Below, piece after piece: positions 7,708 through 18,069 of a stretch of DNA of 64,000 nt; positions within the stretch are counted from its first letter, which is position 1, and each line of letters starts with the position of its first letter. The translations under genes and the position numbers were made by a program. The notes beneath the pieces are model-generated. The model ran no database searches. It had not been told where the DNA came from and saw only the letters and a list, made by a program, of their open reading frames with translations. The stretch spans positions 2,480,001 through 2,544,000 of the forward strand of contig NC_014100.1 in NCBI RefSeq assembly GCF_000092285.1. The letters are read 5' to 3'. This DNA comes from Caulobacter segnis ATCC 21756 (GTDB lineage Bacteria; Pseudomonadota; Alphaproteobacteria; Caulobacterales; Caulobacteraceae).

Positions 7708-9417
7708 CTACCGGGTCTCGCCGCCGCCGAACAGGGCCATATAGAGATCGCGCGGCTTGACGGGCTTCTCCACCCAACCGGTCATGCCCGCCTCGAGACA
7801 GGCGGCGATCTCCTCGGGCGAGGCCGCGCCGGTGACGGCGATGATCGGCGTCTCGCGATTTGCGCCGCCCTCGCGCAGGCGGCGTGACGCCTCCAGCCCG
7901 TCCATGCCGGGCATGCGCACATCCATCAGGATCGCGTCGAATCTCAGCTCTTCGGCGGCCGCGAGCGCGCAGAGCGCGTCCTCGGCGGTCTCGACCTCGG
8001 CGCCGAACGCCTCCAGCATCCGCGCCAGGGTGCGGCGGTTGATGTCGTGGTCGTCCACCACCAGCACCGAAAGCGCACGGGGCGAGGCTAGGGCCGCGGC
8101 GGCGGCGGTGTCGACGGCCGGCGGCGGCGCGCCCTCGGGCGCCGGCAACGTGAGCGTGAAGCAGGCGCCGCAGCTGCCGCCATCCAACGCCCTGAGATCG
8201 CCGCCCATCAGTCGCGCCAGATCGCGGCTGATCGCCAGTCCGAGCCCCGTGCCGCCGAACGCCCGCGCGGTTTTCAATCCGAGTTGCTCATAGGGGCTGA
8301 ACAGGCGCGCGATCTGGTCCTCGGTGAGGCCCGGTCCGGTGTCGCACACCTCGATCGAAACGAAGCGACGATTGTCCCGCGTCAGGGTGGTCACCGTGAC
8401 GGTGACTTCGCCATCAGCCGTGAACTTGATGGCGTTGCTGATCAGGTTGTTGAGCACCTGACGCACGCGCATCGGGTCGCCCCGGACCCATTGCGGCCCG
8501 GCCTGCGCCCCTCGCAGGGTCAGCCGCAAGCCCTTGGCGCGCGCGGTGTTGCGCCAGAACCTGACCGTGTTCGAGATCAAGGCTCGCAGGTCATGATCGA
8601 CGACCTCGACGCCCATGCGGCCCGCCTCGATCTTCGACAGGTCCAGCAGGTCGTTCAGCTGGGCCCGCATCATCAGCCCGGCGTCGGCGATGAGCGCGGA
8701 CGCGGCGCGATGGGCCTCACCGCCGCCTTCCAGCGACGCGGCGCCATTGACGATGGCGTTGATCGGCGTGCGCAGCTCGTGGCTGACCATGGCGATGAAG
8801 GCCGACTTGGCGGCGGTCTGGGCCTCGGCCGCCTGGCGGGCCGCGCGCTCGGCCAGCAGCGTTCGCCGCGACCACAGGAAGGTCAGGGAGACCGTCAGGC
8901 AGAAAAGCCCCACGCCCAGGATGAAGTGCGGCAGGTAGGGGTCACGATGCGCCCCGACCACGAACGGGGTGACGATGAGGTAGGCTAGGTGCGGCGTGAC
9001 CGCGCAAAGAAAGGCGACGAGGCAGCCCTCCGCGCCCATCAGGGCCGTGAACACCGACCCGGACAGCAGAAGGATCGCGCCCGCCGAGGTCACGGGGGTC
9101 CCCGCCTGCCAGAAGGGAATGGCCAGCGCGCCAAAGGCGGCCGCCATCCCGAAATCGACGAGCAGGTTGAACCAGATCCGCCGTTCGGGCCGGGGAGCGC
9201 TCAAAAAGCTGCGGATGGCGTAGAGTTCGATCAGCTGCACCGGGCCGTAGACCAGGATCCACGGCGCCAGGAAGGGCATGCCGTGCAACGCCAGGCCGAT
9301 CAGGCAGAGGCAGACAGCAACGAAGATGCGGAGCGGAATCTGCCGGCGGCGCGAAATCGCGGCGGCGCGATAATCGCCCGCTAGACGCCCCCAGAACTCA
9401 CGCAACTCAACCCCCAC
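7708..9417 (-). CDS. Hybrid sensor histidine kinase with multispanning membrane domain
   Basis: The 569-residue hybrid kinase starts with GTG. Residues 30-185 hold about six hydrophobic segments, likely a membrane sensor without a large periplasmic loop. The HisKA dimerisation domain has phospho-acceptor His213 in SHELRTP. The ATPase domain shows the N box (NLISNAIKF), DTGPGL and FGGTGLGLAI. A C-terminal receiver domain carries Asp499 in DAILMDVRMPG and a conserved Lys in EKPVKP. Phosphate would pass from His213 to Asp499 and then to an unlinked phosphotransfer protein. No cognate regulator lies alongside. The signal is unknown. Confidence 0.93.
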   Translation of the reverse strand: MGVELREFWGRLAGDYRAAAISRRRQIPLRIFVAVCLCLIGLALHGMPFLAPWILVYGPVQLIELYAIRSFLSAPRPERRIWFNLLVDFGMAAAFGALAIPFWQAGTPVTSAGAILLLSGSVFTALMGAEGCLVAFLCAVTPHLAYLIVTPFVVGAHRDPYLPHFILGVGLFCLTVSLTFLWSRRTLLAERAARQAAEAQTAAKSAFIAMVSHELRTPINAIVNGAASLEGGGEAHRAASALIADAGLMMRAQLNDLLDLSKIEAGRMGVEVVDHDLRALISNTVRFWRNTARAKGLRLTLRGAQAGPQWVRGDPMRVRQVLNNLISNAIKFTADGEVTVTVTTLTRDNRRFVSIEVCDTGPGLTEDQIARLFSPYEQLGLKTARAFGGTGLGLAISRDLARLMGGDLRALDGGSCGACFTLTLPAPEGAPPPAVDTAAAAALASPRALSVLVVDDHDINRRTLARMLEAFGAEVETAEDALCALAAAEELRFDAILMDVRMPGMDGLEASRRLREGGANRETPIIAVTGAASPEEIAACLEAGMTGWVEKPVKPRDLYMALFGGGETR

Positions 9418-9568
9418 AGGCGCGCCTCGCCTCTCACGGCCGCCGTCATACCGTCAAATTTGGTCACAAGTTCGGTGGCGATTCGAGACGCGGCCCGATT
9501 CGGGTACAAATCACCGTTTCCGCCGGCTCAAGACCAGCGAAAATGCACCTCTTGACGCTTTGAAGGGC

Positions 9569-10738
9569 TTAACTCGCCTTGGGCGCGCGCCGAACCTCGA
9601 CCACACGCACCTTGGCGCCGTCCAGCACCAAGGCCAGTTCGCCCCGCTTGATCTTCAGGGCGTCAGCCCCGAAGGCGTCACGACGCCAGCCGGCGAGGGC
9701 CGGCGTGGCGGCGTTGTCGTCGGCGGCGATCTTCTCGAGGTCCGAGACCGTGGCGATCAGCTTGGAGGCGACGCCCGCCTCTTCCGCCCGCGCCTTCAGC
9801 AGGACCTTGAGCAGCTCGACGACCGCGCCGGCGTTTTGCGGCGGCGGCGGGCCGGGCTTGTCGACGATGGGCGCGTAGCCCTCCGGATCGGCCAGGGCGG
9901 CCTTGATCGCGGCCAACAGGTCGGGACCGAACTTGCTGCCGCCGAAGCCCTTGGGCACGCCGCGCAGGTTGTTCAGGGCCTCCAGGCTGGTCGGGGCCTG
10001 GGTGGCCAGCTCGTCGATGGCCTCGTCCTTGAGGATGCGGCCGCGCGGCTGGTCGCGGTTCTGGGCGGTGCGCTCGCGCCAGGCGGCGACGGCCTTGAAC
10101 ACGGCCAGGTACTTGGCCTGCGTCTTGCGCGGGCGCAGGCGGCGCCAGGCTTTTTCCGGATCCACGTCATAGGCGGCCGGGTCGGAGATGGCGGTCATCT
10201 CTTCCTCGACCCAGGCCAGACGGCCCGAGGTCTCAAGACGCTCGCGCAGGATGGGGAACAGCGCGGCCAAGTGTGTCACGTCGGCCAGGGCGTAGGTCAG
10301 CTGAGCCTCGGTCAGCGGCCGGCGCGCCCAGTCGGTGAAGCGGCTGGACTTGTCCAGTTCGATCCGCAGCATCTGGCGAACCAGGGCGTCATAGGCGATC
10401 TGTTCGCCAAAGCCCGCCGCCATGCCCGCCACCTGGGTGTCGAACAGCGGCTTGGGCATCGCCTTCAGGTTATTGAAGATCTCGACGTCCTGACGGGCGG
10501 CGTGGAAGACCTTGAGGATGCGCTCGTCACGCATCACCGCCAGCAGGGGCTCGAGGTCGATATCGTCGGCCAGAGGGTCGATGACGGCTTCGTGCGTGGG
10601 CGAGGCGACCTGGATCAGGCACAGCTTGGGCCAGTAAGTCGTCTCGCGCATGAACTCGGTGTCCACCGCGACGAAAGGCTCGCCCGCAAGCTCATTACAA
10701 AACGCCGCCAGCTCGGCGGTGGTGGTGATCGGCTTCAT
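9569..10738 (-). CDS. Ribonuclease D
   Basis: 3'-5' exoribonuclease of the DEDDy family, acting in 3' trimming of stable RNAs. Motif I is Asp26-Thr-Glu28 in FVAVDTEFM. Motif II lies in [12 protein letters not shown], and the third, Tyr-containing motif in [12 protein letters not shown] helical HRDC domain follows at about 210-290. Length 389 residues is typical. It is divergent from purM, with 137 bases between the starts. The upstream neighbour on its tail side is the hybrid kinase, with about 150 bases between them that include two GATTC (GANTC methylation) sites. Confidence 0.95.
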   Translation of the reverse strand: MKPITTTAELAAFCNELAGEPFVAVDTEFMRETTYWPKLCLIQVASPTHEAVIDPLADDIDLEPLLAVMRDERILKVFHAARQDVEIFNNLKAMPKPLFDTQVAGMAAGFGEQIAYDALVRQMLRIELDKSSRFTDWARRPLTEAQLTYALADVTHLAALFPILRERLETSGRLAWVEEEMTAISDPAAYDVDPEKAWRRLRPRKTQAKYLAVFKAVAAWRERTAQNRDQPRGRILKDEAIDELATQAPTSLEALNNLRGVPKGFGGSKFGPDLLAAIKAALADPEGYAPIVDKPGPPPPQNAGAVVELLKVLLKARAEEAGVASKLIATVSDLEKIAADDNAATPALAGWRRDAFGADALKIKRGELALVLDGAKVRVVEVRRAPKAS

Positions 10739-10875
10739 CCGCTGCTAATAGCCTCGCGCACCCCCGAGTCTGCAAGCGTCAAGACGCAGGAAGCTGGGCC
10801 GGGACGCAAAATTTCCGCGAGTTCGGAGGATGTTCCCGTCCTCCGAGAGACCAAAGAGCGAGCGCCAGAGCGACC

Positions 10876-11900
<1,025 letters not shown>

Positions 11901-11901
<1 letters not shown>

Positions 11902-12482
11902 TGGCCTCGAAGACCAAGGTCGCGGTGCTGATCTCGGGCCGGGGCTCCAACATGGAGGCCCTGGTCCGCGCAGCCCAGGCACCGGGCTGCCCCTTCGAGA
12001 TCGCGCTGGTGCTCGCCAACAAGCCCGACGCCAAGGGCCTGGAGATCGCCTCGGAGGCCGGCGTCGAGGCGCTGTGCGTCGACCAGAAGCCGTTCGGCAA
12101 GGACCGCGAAGCGCACGAACGCGCCATTGACGCGGCCCTGCGTGAGCGGGGGATCGAGATCATCGCGCTGGCCGGCTATATGCGGATCCTCACGCCCTTC
12201 CTGGTGGACGCCTGGGAAGGTCGGATGCTGAACATTCACCCGTCCCTGCTGCCCAACTATCCGGGGCTCGACACCCACGCCCGCGCGATCGCGGCGGGCG
12301 AGGTCGAGGCCGGCTGCACGGTGCACCTGGTCACGGCTGGCGTCGACGAGGGTCCGATCCTGGGCCAAGCCCGCGTGCCGATCCTTCCGGACGACGATGA
12401 TCACACGCTCGCCGCCCGTGTTCTCGAGCAGGAACACAGACTCTACGCCAAGACCCTGGCCGATTTCGTCAGGACGCTCTAA
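11901..12482 (+). CDS. Phosphoribosylglycinamide formyltransferase
   Basis: PurN transfers a formyl group from 10-formyltetrahydrofolate to glycinamide ribotide. Visible hallmarks are the N-terminal VLISGRGSNMEALV, the catalytic region NIHPSLLPNYPGLDTH with the Asn-His pair, and GCTVHLVTAGVDEGPIL with the active-site Asp. The 193-residue length is typical. It overlaps purM by one base at the start. At the end its TAA (12480-12482) interlocks with the stop codon of the convergent PRC-barrel gene. Confidence 0.97.
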
Positions 12483-12829
12483 GGGGCGACGAAGACGTCC
12501 GAGGGGGCGTCGAAGTACCGGTTGGACTGCTCGTCCCAAGCGTAGTCGGCGCTGCCGATCTGCGCGCGGTCGTAGCTGGGCGAGCCCTTGAAGCGATCCT
12601 TCTCCACATCGGCGTGAAACGTCTTGGCCATGGGGTCGTAGCGGACGATCGACCACGGCACCGGATGGTATCTTCCGGACCCGCCGAGCAAGCCCGGCGC
12701 CTCCACCACGACGAACGCGATCCGTCCCGTGTCGAGATCGACGAAGGTCTCGCGAATGTGCCCGAGCTTCGCGCCGCCCTGCCCGATCAATTCCTGGTCC
12801 AGGATGTCTTTGCTTTTGGTCAGCGGCAT
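12479..12829 (-). CDS. PRC-barrel domain protein
   Basis: About 116 residues from the ATG at 12829 (MPLTKSKD), which has GAGGG a few bases upstream; an alternative start at 12868 adds 13 residues. The segment ILDQELIGQGGAKLGHIRETFVD followed by RIAFVVVEAP matches the PRC-barrel strand pattern. The family occurs alone or in photosynthetic reaction centre H and RimM proteins. Stand-alone forms like this one have no assigned enzyme activity. The second half contains the charged YDRAQIGSADYAWDE tail common to alphaproteobacterial members. Cytosolic, no partner gene apparent; convergent with purN. Confidence 0.8.
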   Translation of the reverse strand: MPLTKSKDILDQELIGQGGAKLGHIRETFVDLDTGRIAFVVVEAPGLLGGSGRYHPVPWSIVRYDPMAKTFHADVEKDRFKGSPSYDRAQIGSADYAWDEQSNRYFDAPSDVFVAP

Positions 12830-12987
12830 GGCGCCCTCGCGGTTGCGGCTCGTGACGAGCCCTTTCACCAGGAGATAGCGCCTCGACCGGCCACAAGTTT
12901 CCTCGCCGGCGCGCTGGGACCGCGTGTCGCACGCCGTAAAGGCTGTTGGGTCAGAACTTCGTCATCTTGTTTGGGCATACCAGCCCC

Positions 12988-13608
12988 ATGGACGCCTGGA
13001 TCGCCGATCTCTTTCGAGTCGCCGCCGACAACGCCGGTTTCGCCGGCGCGATCCTGTTCGCCTTCACTTTGCTGGAGGCCCTGCTGGTCGTGGGCCTGCT
13101 GATCCCCATCCTGGGCGTCATGCTGGCCGCCGGGGCGCTGGTGGCCCAAGGCGTGCTGCATCCGGTCGAGGCCATCCTGTGGTGCAGCGCCGGCGCGGCC
13201 GTGGGCGACGCCATCTCCTACCTGATGGGCCGGGGCCTGGGCGGCCGCCGCGCCTCGCGGTTCCTGTTCGCCGGCAAGCGCCGCCTGCTGGCGCGCGCCA
13301 AGCTGCTGACCCGCCGTCACGGCGTCCTGGCCATCGCCGCCGCGCGCTATCTGGGTCCGGCGCGTCCCTTCATCCCGATCCTGGCGGGGATGTCGCGCAC
13401 CCGCGGCTGGAGCTTCCAGATCGCCAATGTTCTGTCCGCGCCCATCTGGGTGGTGTCGCTGCTGGCGCCTGGCTATCTGGCCGCCCGCAATCTGGAGCTG
13501 CTGCGCACCGACCCCGCGGTCGCGGTGGCCTGGGCGCTCGCCGCCGCGGCCGTGATCGCCGGCGGCTGGCTGACGGCGCGCCGGATGAACCGCGTCCAGG
13601 CCGCTTAG
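12988..13608 (+). CDS. DedA-family membrane protein
   Basis: Integral membrane protein of the DedA/SNARE-associated (PF09335) family, implicated in lipid flipping and membrane homeostasis. The ATG at 12988 (MDAWIADLF) is preferred; a TTG at 12946 would add 14 residues. Segments LLIPILGVMLAAGALVAQG and the conserved GDAISYLMGRGLG followed by RRHGVLAIAAARYLGPARPFIPILAGMS, with the functionally important Arg residues, fit the family well. About 206 residues with four to five hydrophobic stretches. It is convergent with the DUF1275 gene, the stops being one base apart. Confidence 0.88.
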   Translation: MDAWIADLFRVAADNAGFAGAILFAFTLLEALLVVGLLIPILGVMLAAGALVAQGVLHPVEAILWCSAGAAVGDAISYLMGRGLGGRRASRFLFAGKRRLLARAKLLTRRHGVLAIAAARYLGPARPFIPILAGMSRTRGWSFQIANVLSAPIWVVSLLAPGYLAARNLELLRTDPAVAVAWALAAAAVIAGGWLTARRMNRVQAA

Positions 13609-13609
13609 G

Positions 13610-14251
13610 CTAAACCGACCGCCAACGCCGCTCGGCCCAAAGGGCCGCGCCGGTCACCACGCTCACCGCCACCCACAGCGCCGCCGCGCCGACCGTGACA
13701 TAGGTCAGGGCGCCCAAGGCCCCGCCGGCCGCCAAGCCGGTCCATAGCAGCACGTAGCGCAGCCAGTCCGACGGCTCGCCGCCCACCAGCGCGCCGGCGA
13801 TCCTCTGACCCGCCTTGACCAGCGCTCCGGTCATGTAGGTGAGCCCCACCGCCACGTCGCCGTTCTTCTGGAACACCGCGTTCTCGGCCCCCATGGCCAT
13901 GGCGACGGCGGTGACGCCCGCCGTGTCGTAGCCAAACCCGAGCAGGGTCGCGCCGCTGGCCAGCAGGATCCCCTCCAGGACCAGCACCGGCGAGCGCCGG
14001 TTCTCGCCGAAGGCCCGAGCGGTCAGCGCCCCCAGCACCACGCCGGCGACAAATGAGGCCACAAGGGTCAGCACGGTCGCCACCGCCGCCCAATGGGCCG
14101 TGGCGAGGCCCACGCCCAGGCGCGTGGAGTTGCCGCTCATGAATGAGACGAAGAAGCCGCCCAGCTTCAGGAAGCCGATCGCGTCGACATAGCCGGCCAC
14201 GCCCGAAAGCGTCACCGCCAGCATCACCTCGCCTCGCCCGTAGGACTTCAT
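13610..14251 (-). CDS. DUF1275 (YoaK-like) membrane protein
   Basis: The 213-residue protein from the ATG at 14251 (MKSYGRG) has about six membrane helices. The N-terminal pattern TLSGVAGYVDAIGFLKLGGFFVSFMSGNSTRLGV is the DUF1275 signature, with its G-Y-x-D and F-x-S-x-M-S-G-N elements. NAVFQKNGDVAVGLTYMTGALVKAG is the second conserved half. The function of the family is unknown; a transporter role has been suggested. It lies just downstream of ndk on the same strand, separated by a strong terminator, so it is probably transcribed separately. Confidence 0.85.
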   Translation of the reverse strand: MKSYGRGEVMLAVTLSGVAGYVDAIGFLKLGGFFVSFMSGNSTRLGVGLATAHWAAVATVLTLVASFVAGVVLGALTARAFGENRRSPVLVLEGILLASGATLLGFGYDTAGVTAVAMAMGAENAVFQKNGDVAVGLTYMTGALVKAGQRIAGALVGGEPSDWLRYVLLWTGLAAGGALGALTYVTVGAAALWVAVSVVTGAALWAERRWRSV

Positions 14252-14270
14252 CGCCAGACCTCGCGGCAAA

Positions 14271-14302
14271 AGAAAACGGCCGGATCGTCACCGATCCGGC
14301 CG
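14271..14302 (-). terminator. Rho-independent terminator of ndk
   Basis: On the minus strand an 11-bp stem (arms 14277-14287 and 14292-14302) with a four-base loop is followed by TTTTCTTTT. It lies about 30 bases past the ndk stop. Confidence 0.9.
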
Positions 14303-14332
14303 CTCTTGGTCATCCGAAAAGTCGGACCGAGA

Positions 14333-14752
14333 TCAGCCGACGATTTCGTCTTCGGTGAAGAACTGCTCGATTTCGATCTTGGCGTTGTCCAGGCTGTCCG
14401 AGCCGTGGACCGAGTTTTCGCCGATCGACAGGGCGAACTGCTTGCGGATCGTGCCTTCGTCGGCGTTGGCGGGGTTCGTGGCGCCCATGACTTCGCGATA
14501 CTTGGCAACGGCGTTGTCGCCTTGCAGGACCTGGACGACGACCGGCTCGGCGGTCATCTGGGCGACGAGTTCGCCGTAGAACGGACGCTCGGCGTGGACT
14601 TCGTAGAACTTCTTGGCTTGGGCTTCGGTCAGCTTCACGCGACGCTGAGCGACGATGCGCAGGCCGGCGGCCTCGATCACCGCGTTGATGGCGCCGGTCA
14701 GGTTACGACGCGTGGCGTCCGGCTTGATGATCGAGAAGGTGCGTTCGGTCAC
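14333..14752 (-). CDS. Nucleoside diphosphate kinase
   Basis: Ndk transfers phosphate between nucleoside triphosphates and diphosphates through a phosphohistidine. His116 in [10 protein letters not shown] is the catalytic residue. The N-terminus [13 protein letters not shown] and the length of 139 residues match bacterial Ndk exactly, so the GTG at 14752 is the start even though the frame is open much further upstream across the ABC-F gene. It is divergent from the ABC-F ATPase, with 96 bases between the starts, and ends at a clear terminator. Confidence 0.97.
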   Translation of the reverse strand: MTERTFSIIKPDATRRNLTGAINAVIEAAGLRIVAQRRVKLTEAQAKKFYEVHAERPFYGELVAQMTAEPVVVQVLQGDNAVAKYREVMGATNPANADEGTIRKQFALSIGENSVHGSDSLDNAKIEIEQFFTEDEIVG

Positions 14753-14773
14753 GACAGTGATCTCACAGAAAAG

Positions 14774-14802
14774 TTGTGAATTGGGAGGTTGCGGGCTTAT
14801 AG
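14774..14802 (+). promoter_or_regulatory. Candidate promoter of the ABC-F gene
   Basis: TTGTGA at 14774-14779 and TTATAG at 14797-14802 are separated by 17 bases, a good sigma-70-type spacing. They lie 47 bases before the ATG at 14849. Confidence 0.45.
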
Positions 14803-14848
14803 CCGTGCGCCCCGTCCTCGCCAACCCCACCGCGTAACCTTCACAAAA

Positions 14849-16723
14849 ATGCTTCAGATCAACGACCTGACGTTCAACGCCTGGGGACGGAAGTTCTTCG
14901 ACCACGCCAGCGTCAGCCTGCCGCCCGGCGCCAAGGTCGGCCTGATCGGCCGCAACGGCGTGGGCAAGTCCACCCTGTTCAAGCTGATCCTGGGCCAGCT
15001 GCACGCCGGCGACGACGAGATCAGCCTGCCCAAGGCCGCGCGGATCGGTTCGGTGGACCAGGAGCACCCGGCCACGCCCGTCTCCCTGCTGGACACGGTG
15101 CTGGAGGCCGACGAGGAGCGCCACGACCTGCTGACGCGTCTGGAAACGGCCGATCCCGAGGAGATGGGCGAGATCTGGGGCCGCCTGATCGAGATCGATT
15201 CCGACGCCGCGCCTTCCAAGGCGTCCGAAATCCTGGTGGGCCTGGGCTTCAGCCAGGACGACCTGGCCCGGCCGATGAGCGAGTTCTCCGGCGGCTGGCG
15301 CATGCGCGTGGCCCTGGCCGCGGCGCTGTTCGCCGAGCCCGACATGCTGCTGCTGGACGAACCGACCAACTATCTCGACCTGGAAGGCGCGCTCTGGCTG
15401 GAGGCCCGGCTGCAAAAGTACCCGCACACCGCGCTGATCGTCAGCCACGACCGCGAGCTGCTCAACAACAGCTGCACCCATATGCTGCACCTGGCTGGGG
15501 GCAAGCTGGAACTCTACACCGGCGGCTACGACGACTTCGAAAAGCGCCGCGCCGAAAAGGCCCGCCTGCAACTCTCCGCGAAAGCCAAGCAGGACGCCGA
15601 GCGCGCCCACCTGCAGGCCTTCGTCGATCGCTTCAAGGCCAAGGCCTCAAAGGCCGCTCAGGCGCAGTCGCGCATGAAGCGCCTGGCCAAGATGGAGCCG
15701 GTGGCCACTACGATCGAAGAGCGCGTCGCCCCCTTCACCCTGCCCTCGCCGCCCCGTCCCCTGCCCCCGCCGCTGATCCGGCTGGAGAAGGCCAGCGTCG
15801 GCTACGAGCAAGGCCGCGCGATCCTGAAGAACCTGAACCTGCGGATGGACCTAGACGACCGCATCGGTCTCTTGGGCGTCAACGGCGCGGGCAAGTCGAC
15901 CTTCGCCAAGATGATCGCCGGGGCCCTGGGCGTGCAGAGCGGCGAATTCCACCGCGACAAGAAGATGAAGGTCGGCTGGTTCCACCAGCACCAGATCGAG
16001 GCGATGGACCCCAACGACACCCCGCTGGAGATCATCCGCCGGGCCATGCCGGAAGCCTCCGAGAGCTCGCGCCGCTCAAAGCTGGCGCAGTTCGGCCTGG
16101 GGTTCGAGAAACAGGAAACCACCGTCGCCAATCTGTCGGGCGGCGAACGCGCCCGCTTGCTGCTCAACATGGTGGCGATGGACGCGCCGCACATGCTGAT
16201 CCTGGACGAACCGACCAACCACCTGGACATCGACAGCCGCCGGGCTCTGCTGGATGCGCTGAACGACTATATGGGCGCGGTGATCCTGATCACCCACGAC
16301 CGATCGCTGATGGAATTGGTCGCCGACCGCCTGTGGCTGGCCGCCGACGGTACGGTTAAGCCGTTCGACGGTGACATGGACGACTACGCCAAGTTCGTGC
16401 TGGACCGCGCCAAGCAGGCCGTGAAGCCGACCCAGGTCGCCCGCGAGCCCGACAAGGCCGACGCTCCGGCGACCGCGCAGCCCAGGAAGGCCGCGATCGA
16501 ACCGCTACGCCGCAAGGTCGACGCCGCCGAGCAGGTCATGACCCGCTGCACGCGCAACCTGGCCGATCTGGACGCCCAGCTGGCCGATCCGGACCTCTAT
16601 GTGAAGAACCCGGGCAAGGTGGCGGAGCTGACCAAGCGCCGCGACAACGCCAAAGCCAAGCTGGACGAGGCCGAAGAAGCCTGGATGGCCCTGGCCGAGG
16701 AACTGGCCGAAGCCGAGGCTTGA
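14849..16723 (+). CDS. ABC-F family ATPase (Uup/YheS type)
   Basis: A 624-residue soluble protein with two ABC ATPase domains and no membrane part, acting on ribosomes in translation. Walker A motifs are [10 protein letters not shown] and [10 protein letters not shown]. The signature motifs are [11 protein letters not shown] and [11 protein letters not shown], and the Walker B segments [15 protein letters not shown] and [15 protein letters not shown]. An arginine/lysine-rich linker between domains (about residues 240-290) and a C-terminal coiled coil (about 550-624) are typical. The ATG at 14849 gives the canonical MLQINDLTF start. Which subgroup (Uup, EttA or YheS-like) is uncertain; two-domain order and tail favour YheS/Uup. 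Confidence 0.95.
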   Translation: MLQINDLTFNAWGRKFFDHASVSLPPGAKVGLIGRNGVGKSTLFKLILGQLHAGDDEISLPKAARIGSVDQEHPATPVSLLDTVLEADEERHDLLTRLETADPEEMGEIWGRLIEIDSDAAPSKASEILVGLGFSQDDLARPMSEFSGGWRMRVALAAALFAEPDMLLLDEPTNYLDLEGALWLEARLQKYPHTALIVSHDRELLNNSCTHMLHLAGGKLELYTGGYDDFEKRRAEKARLQLSAKAKQDAERAHLQAFVDRFKAKASKAAQAQSRMKRLAKMEPVATTIEERVAPFTLPSPPRPLPPPLIRLEKASVGYEQGRAILKNLNLRMDLDDRIGLLGVNGAGKSTFAKMIAGALGVQSGEFHRDKKMKVGWFHQHQIEAMDPNDTPLEIIRRAMPEASESSRRSKLAQFGLGFEKQETTVANLSGGERARLLLNMVAMDAPHMLILDEPTNHLDIDSRRALLDALNDYMGAVILITHDRSLMELVADRLWLAADGTVKPFDGDMDDYAKFVLDRAKQAVKPTQVAREPDKADAPATAQPRKAAIEPLRRKVDAAEQVMTRCTRNLADLDAQLADPDLYVKNPGKVAELTKRRDNAKAKLDEAEEAWMALAEELAEAEA

Positions 16724-16738
16724 CATCAGGCAAATCAC

Positions 16739-16790
16739 TCTCTCGAAAAACGAGAGGGTAAACGGCCCTAAACCATGAAGTTTAGTGGTT
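16739..16790. repeat. Short hairpins between the ABC-F gene and the next unknown gene
   Basis: CTCTCG and CGAGAG form a stem-loop just after the ABC-F stop, and CTAAAC/GTTTAG forms a second one near 16769-16784. Neither is followed by a convincing T run. They may end transcription of the ABC-F gene or be part of the next promoter. Confidence 0.4.
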
Positions 16791-16820
16791 AAGAGACATC
16801 TCGCGTTCATTTTGTGCGAC

Positions 16821-17219
16821 ATGACATCGCACCCCGCCCGCAACCACATCGTCGCCAACCCCGAGGGCCTTTCGGCCCAGGTGGTGTTGGAATCGTTCGG
16901 CCAATGGGTCAACGACCGGATCGGCGAAGCCATGCGGATCGAGATGGACCTGGCCTTCCGGGACCGTCCTTTCGACATCGAGATCGGCCGCTCGCCAGCG
17001 CTGGTCGGCTGGGAGCACAAGTTCATTCCGCCGGGTTCGCCCGCGCCGAAGGGCAAGATGTGGACCGTCTACCGCCTGCACGACCAGGAAGGCCGTCCGG
17101 CCCACCTGCCGCGCTCGGGCGACCTGGTCGAAGACCTGACGCCGCTGCTGGGCGAACTGGGCTACCTGGGCGTCTTCGACGACGGCGTGGCGATGTTCCC
17201 GGGCGTGGGCAAGCGCTAA
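16821..17219 (+). CDS. Conserved-type hypothetical protein, 132 residues
   Basis: No function recognised. The ATG at 16821 (MTSHPARNH) is chosen over 16785. The product is soluble, with no signal or membrane segment. It has an N-terminal helical part (SAQVVLESFGQWVNDRIGEAMRIEMDLAF) and a strand-rich remainder with FIPPGSPAPKGKMWTVYRLHDQ. Codon use looks like the neighbours, so it is probably native. It stands alone, convergent with the cytochrome c gene of the oxidase operon, whose stop is ten bases away. Confidence 0.7.
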   Translation: MTSHPARNHIVANPEGLSAQVVLESFGQWVNDRIGEAMRIEMDLAFRDRPFDIEIGRSPALVGWEHKFIPPGSPAPKGKMWTVYRLHDQEGRPAHLPRSGDLVEDLTPLLGELGYLGVFDDGVAMFPGVGKR

Positions 17220-17228
17220 GGCGCGCGC

Positions 17229-18065
17229 CTAGTACGTTCCCTGATACAGCGCCGCGATGCGGCGGATCTCATCGTCGCTGAGCTTGCCGGCCACGTCGCG
17301 CATGCGCCGATAGACGTCGTTGCGCCGCGCGCCGTGCTTGTAGTCCAGCAGTTGCCGCTCGAGATAACCCGCGTTCTGTCCCGCGATAACCGGCGTTTCC
17401 GGCGGACCGCCGGCGCCGCGCGCGTGGCAGCTCTCGCACGGCGGCATCTGGCGAGAGGGGTCGCCGCGGTGGATCAGTCGGCTGATGGCCGGATCGTCGA
17501 CGCCCAGATCGCCGGCGCCCAGCCGCACACGCGCCTTCACGTGGCCGAAATACGAGGCCACCTGCGCCAACTGCTCGTCGGTCAGGGCCTGAGCCACCGG
17601 GGTCATCTGCGCGTTGTAGCGCGCCCCGGAACGGTAGTCGGACAGCTGCTTGTAGATCGCCTCGGGCGACTGCCCCGCCAGGCGCGGGAACGCGTCGCTG
17701 ATCGTCGTGCCCTCCTCGCCGTGACAGGCCGAGCAGACATCAGCGGCCAGCGCCGCGCCCGGACGCGGATCGGCGTTGGCCAGGATCGTCAGGGTCTGGG
17801 GGCTCCAGCGCACTTGCGAGACCGGCGCGGCCTTGGCGTCGAATGACGGCTGCGGCTGGGCCGGCGTGCCGGGCTTCAGACCCACCGCGCGGCAGATCGC
17901 CGTCCAGGCGTCGATATTGGCGTTGGGCGCCTGCAGGACCGGCAGGACGAACAGGCCCACCGCCACCGAGAAGGCCAGCACACCGCCGACCAGCAGGCCG
18001 GCGCTCAGCGTCCAGCGGCGATCGTTGGGCTCTTCTGGGGGTTCAGGATGTTCGGGTTCGCTCAT
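17229..18065 (-). CDS. Membrane-anchored diheme cytochrome c
   Basis: About 278 residues from the ATG at 18065. The N-terminus is acidic, then a hydrophobic anchor spans about residues 20-45. The periplasmic part has two c-type heme sites: CSACH at about 111-115 and CESCH at about 210-214. Probable Met axial ligands lie downstream of each (ARYNAQMTPV and VYRRMRDV). The start lies four bases after the stop of oxidase subunit I, so it is the last gene of the operon and the likely electron donor to the oxidase. Confidence 0.9.
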   Translation of the reverse strand: MSEPEHPEPPEEPNDRRWTLSAGLLVGGVLAFSVAVGLFVLPVLQAPNANIDAWTAICRAVGLKPGTPAQPQPSFDAKAAPVSQVRWSPQTLTILANADPRPGAALAADVCSACHGEEGTTISDAFPRLAGQSPEAIYKQLSDYRSGARYNAQMTPVAQALTDEQLAQVASYFGHVKARVRLGAGDLGVDDPAISRLIHRGDPSRQMPPCESCHARGAGGPPETPVIAGQNAGYLERQLLDYKHGARRNDVYRRMRDVAGKLSDDEIRRIAALYQGTY

Positions 18066-18069
18066 CGCA

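Noticed and set aside
14752..15610. Possible 280-residue N-terminal extension of Ndk
   Set aside because: Ndk is normally about 140 residues and begins exactly at the GTG at 14752. The extension is antisense to the ABC-F gene.
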